Part shown: positions 61,307 through 64,000 of the stretch, one piece after another | How positions within the stretch are numbered: the stretch's first letter is position 1 | Layout of the letters: each line of letters starts with the position of its first letter | Source: Deltaproteobacteria bacterium | Lineage (GTDB): Bacteria; Myxococcota_A; Polyangia; HGW-17; JAJRWW01 | DNA length: 64,000 nt | Direction: 5' to 3' | Assembly (NCBI GenBank): GCA_029938605.1 | Contig: JAOZUO010000001.1 | Span: forward strand, 21,905-85,904 | Notes under the pieces: generated by a model | Told to the model about the DNA's origin: nothing | What the model saw: the letters and a program-made list of their open reading frames with translations, nothing else | The model's database searches: none | Position numbers and translations under genes: made by a program

Positions 61307-62590
61307 GTGAACCGCAACTTCTCCCTGAGCCTATCCATTCTGCTGGTGACCTGTTTGGGGTCGGCTTCCTGCGACAGGTCCCAGCCAGGTTCCAACAATG
61401 ACAACACTGACGCCGGTCCCGACACAGGCGCCGATGCGGCCGGTGACGCGGTGGCTGACGCGGTGGCTGACGCGGCCGGTGACGCGATCGCTGATGCAGA
61501 CACAGACGCCGACGCCCAGAGCCCCTGCTATCCCTCTGAAGAGACCTGGACGGGTGAAACCCCCCAGGCCACCATCGACGCGCCCCTGATTCTGAACACG
61601 ATCGTCGACCCGGTGTTTGGCAATGAGGTGACGAGAATCACCCAGGACGGTCTCTATCATCACTATTCGAAAACGCAGCCCTGGAACAGTAACTCCACCT
61701 ACGTGGCGACGGCCAATGGTGGGTATTTCATCCTCGATGCCACCACCTGGGCGGTGCTGGGCAACAGTCACGTCCCTGACGGCGAGAAGAGATGGTCCAC
61801 CCTCGATCCCGACAAGATGTTCCACCTCGTCTCCACCCAACTACTGTCCTACAGCGTAAGTAACGACCAAAGCACCTTGATCCGCGACTTCTCCGCCAGT
61901 GGCTGCACCACACTTCGCCTCGGCCCCTGGGAGGGAAACCTGTCCATCGATGACAACCGCGTGGCCTTCGCCTGCCAGGTCGGAAGCGACCTTCATTTCC
62001 TCCTCTACGACATCGGCGCGGACACCATCATGGCCAGCCGGGTCTTTTCCGGTTCCTGGGGAGATGACTATCTGGACTGGGTCTCGGTCTCCCAGTCGGG
62101 AAACTATGTTGTGGCCAATTGGCGCGACTCCGCTACCGTCCGCTCCTACGACACGTCCCTGAACCAACTTCATGTCCTGAGTGAGGGTTCCGAGCATGGA
62201 GACCTCTGCTATGACACCGCGGGAAACGAAGTCTACGTGCAGGTGATCTGCGGTGGACATCCGGACAGAGGCGACGCGGGGATCATGGCGTATCGTCTGG
62301 ACACAGGTGAAAAGACGGTGATCTTGCCGCCCGATGACTTTACCTGCACGGGCCACATCTCCTGTCGCAACTTTCACAGACCCGGGTGGGCCTATGTTTC
62401 CTCCACCACACACCACGAGGTGTTCGCGGTGAAGCTCGATGGAAGTCACACGGTCGAGCACGTGGCTCACATGCACAACACGGACAACTCACCCCGGGCG
62501 GCGCCGAGTCCAGACGGTTGTATGGTCATGTGGGCCAGTGACTGGGCAGGGCCGATCGCAGCCTATGTGGCGAGCCACCCAAGCGACTGA
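61307..62590 (+). CDS. Beta-propeller lipoprotein, oligogalacturonide-lyase-like
   Basis: This predicted lipoprotein of about 427 residues starts at GTG 61307 with AAAAAGGA upstream (VNRNFSLSLSILLVTCLGSA; lipobox GSASCDR). A linker of Asp/Ala repeats (GDAVADAVADAAGDAIADAD) encoded by 12-bp units follows. The rest (TIVDPVFGNEVTRITQDGLY, STYVATANGGYFILDATTWA, SKTQPWNSNSTYV) resembles WD40-like or oligogalacturonide-lyase-type propellers with blades of about 45 residues. The ligand is not known. The track ORF from 61133 includes a 5' shadow. Confidence 0.75.
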   Translation: MNRNFSLSLSILLVTCLGSASCDRSQPGSNNDNTDAGPDTGADAAGDAVADAVADAAGDAIADADTDADAQSPCYPSEETWTGETPQATIDAPLILNTIVDPVFGNEVTRITQDGLYHHYSKTQPWNSNSTYVATANGGYFILDATTWAVLGNSHVPDGEKRWSTLDPDKMFHLVSTQLLSYSVSNDQSTLIRDFSASGCTTLRLGPWEGNLSIDDNRVAFACQVGSDLHFLLYDIGADTIMASRVFSGSWGDDYLDWVSVSQSGNYVVANWRDSATVRSYDTSLNQLHVLSEGSEHGDLCYDTAGNEVYVQVICGGHPDRGDAGIMAYRLDTGEKTVILPPDDFTCTGHISCRNFHRPGWAYVSSTTHHEVFAVKLDGSHTVEHVAHMHNTDNSPRAAPSPDGCMVMWASDWAGPIAAYVASHPSD

Positions 62591-62882
62591 CGCGTAAGGC
62601 CCCGGTCAGCAATATATTGGTCAGATCGGGGAGCCCCTCGAATTCTTGAGGGTCCTGGGACACCGTTGTCGCAGCCCACGATGCCAAACCGCCCCCCGGA
62701 GACTGCCCCGATCGCTGTCGGGCGACCCCGCCCACTGCCAGAAACATCTCGTCCACCGGCCCGATATCTCAGAGGATCCGCTGACGGATTCAGATCCGGG
62801 TCACCGAGGCTGGCACGACAAATGCAATCGCGGTCTGGCATCGCGGTTAGAAAAACTGGATTTCGTTGCTACGAGGTACACC
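62591..62882. other. Intergenic stretch
   Basis: 292 bp between two lipoprotein genes. A weak inverted repeat (CCCTC ... GAGGG near 62635) is the only structure I see. Confidence 0.4.
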
Positions 62883-64000
62883 ATGAAACGAACGAGCCTG
62901 ACTGTGTGGTCGCTCGCCCTGTCGGCGGCATTCTTGCTAACCCTGGCCTGCGGAGGCGACAACCCCACACCGACTGGAGTGTCCAAGCTGGACCTACACC
63001 AGGCCCAGACCGGCGGGGTGGATATCTGCGCCACCTACGAGCTGGGAAGCGATTGCGATCCCTGCGCTGAGCTGGGCTTCTACGAAGATGGCCTGTGCGA
63101 CGCCGACCTGATTCAGCACGGCATCTGTCCGGGTCCGGATCCCGACTGTGCCGGCGGTGGCTGCGTCCAGAACGCCGACTGCGACCTGGGCGCGCTGTGC
63201 GTGGTGGCCTGTGTCCCGGGCGGAGACTGCTCCGGGACCTGCGTGCAGGTAGAAGTGGGCTGCATCTCCGACGCGGACTGCGGCAGCGGTATGCGGTGCC
63301 AGGTGTCGGCGGATCTGGCGGTGGGGACCTGCGTCGCGGACGTGACCGGCTGCGCGGCGGACAGCGAGTGCGCTGCCGGCGAGCGGTGTGAGATCTACTG
63401 TGGCAACGGCTGGTGCGACGGCGTCTGCCTGCCGGAGATCCCCGGGTGCGCCGCCAACGAGGACTGCGCCGCCGGCGAACAGTGCCAGGTGTACTGCGGC
63501 AACGGCTGGTGCGAGGGGGTCTGCGTCCAGAGCCAGGCCGGGTGCCAGTCCGACGGAGACTGCCTCGAGGGCCAACACTGCGTGGTGACCCCCGACGAGG
63601 GCGTGGGGGTCTGCGTGGACGACTACTACGAGTGCGACGTGGACGAGGACTGCGGCGAAGGGTTCCACTGCGAAATCTACTGCGGCAACGGCTGGTGCCA
63701 GGGAGTCTGCCAAATAGACGACCCGGGCTGCTCCGCCGACAGCGACTGCGCCCCCACCGAGCAGTGCCGGGTGTACTGCGGCAACGGCTTCTGCCAGGGC
63801 GACTGCGTCACCACCGACGGCGGCTGCCAGGGCGACGAGGAATGCGCCGCCGACGAGCACTGCTTGGTGTACTACGACTACGATGGCCTCACAGGTCACT
63901 GCATGGCCGAAGCCGAATGCGACGTAGACGCGGACTGCGACAGCTACGAGGTCTGCGAGGTCCACTGCGCAGACGGCTGGTGCGCCGGCATCTGCGCCGC
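62883..64000 (+). CDS. Cys-rich repeat lipoprotein (3' end outside window)
   Basis: The ORF track misses this gene because it is open at the right edge. It starts at ATG 62883 (MKRTSLTVWSLALSAAFLLT; lipobox TLACGG). The visible 372 residues hold repeats of 35-40 residues, each with about six Cys of the form CxxDxDCAxGEQCxVYCGNGWCxGVC. CGNGWC or CGNGFC occurs at least four times. The pattern is common in myxobacterial surface proteins. The ligand is unknown. The minus-strand ORF 62994-63965 is its shadow. Confidence 0.85.
   Translation, partial: MKRTSLTVWSLALSAAFLLTLACGGDNPTPTGVSKLDLHQAQTGGVDICATYELGSDCDPCAELGFYEDGLCDADLIQHGICPGPDPDCAGGGCVQNADCDLGALCVVACVPGGDCSGTCVQVEVGCISDADCGSGMRCQVSADLAVGTCVADVTGCAADSECAAGERCEIYCGNGWCDGVCLPEIPGCAANEDCAAGEQCQVYCGNGWCEGVCVQSQAGCQSDGDCLEGQHCVVTPDEGVGVCVDDYYECDVDEDCGEGFHCEIYCGNGWCQGVCQIDDPGCSADSDCAPTEQCRVYCGNGFCQGDCVTTDGGCQGDEECAADEHCLVYYDYDGLTGHCMAEAECDVDADCDSYEVCEVHCADGWCAGICA

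Overview
The window looks like a high-GC Myxococcota (former Deltaproteobacteria) chromosome. The evidence is a thrombospondin-type-3 protein with a MYXO-CTERM-like tail, about fifteen predicted lipoproteins with Asn/Asp/Gly-rich linkers and Cys-rich repeats (DUF4215-like, MopE-like), a large Ser/Thr kinase with an FHA protein nearby, a roadblock protein, and a DUF4350/MoxR/DUF58 operon. I see no tRNA, rRNA or CRISPR array. This placement comes from family content only.

Layout. 0-3 kb (minus): cmk, a small coiled-coil gene and rpsA, which leaves the window on the left. 2.9-5.9 kb (plus): two membrane proteins, a SurA-like lipoprotein, a roadblock protein and an IPT/TIG-like lipoprotein. 5.8-7.1 kb: an inserted-looking segment with three 62-bp REP-like units and a Y1/RAYT-like HUH gene, flanked by a perfect 32-bp direct repeat. 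7.1-10.6 kb (minus): glutamate formimidoyltransferase, formimino-THF cyclodeaminase, an SGNH hydrolase and a small cytoplasmic protein. 10.7-19.5 kb: cell-surface proteins, a second REP-like array in opposite orientation, a racemase, PlsC and an FmdE-like protein. 19.6-24.7 kb: a DUF234-type ATPase behind a 46-bp repeat array, then two acyl-CoA dehydrogenases and an acetoacetate-decarboxylase-like protein. 24.8-31.8 kb: lipoproteins, a GH5-like glycosidase, a steroid-5-alpha-reductase-like membrane enzyme and an extended SDR. 31.9-41.5 kb (plus): a Gly-rich lipoprotein broken by an in-frame UGA, an MBL-fold enzyme, a condensation-type acyltransferase, a response regulator, the DUF4350/MoxR/DUF58 operon and a DUF819 transporter-like protein. 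41.5-48.7 kb (minus): the kinase and FHA genes, separated by a segment flanked by a 221-bp duplication of the FHA gene 3' end. 48.8-64 kb: lipoproteins, a zinc-phospholipase-C-like protein, an IgGFc-binding-like protein, a basic-repeat lipoprotein, mutS, a possible degenerate GHKL protein, a PduO-type adenosyltransferase, and a Cys-rich lipoprotein leaving the window on the right.

The most unusual signals are: (1) the REP/HUH element with its 32-bp direct repeat placed exactly at the 3' ends of two convergent genes; (2) short tandem repeats of 12-22 bp that repeatedly span stop codons; (3) palindrome-bearing direct-repeat arrays of 46 bp and 51 bp; (4) the 221-bp duplication next to the kinase; and (5) the in-frame UGA. 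Most lipoproteins carry Asn/Gly-rich or tandem-repeat linkers. All functions are assigned from motifs read by eye; no database search was run.
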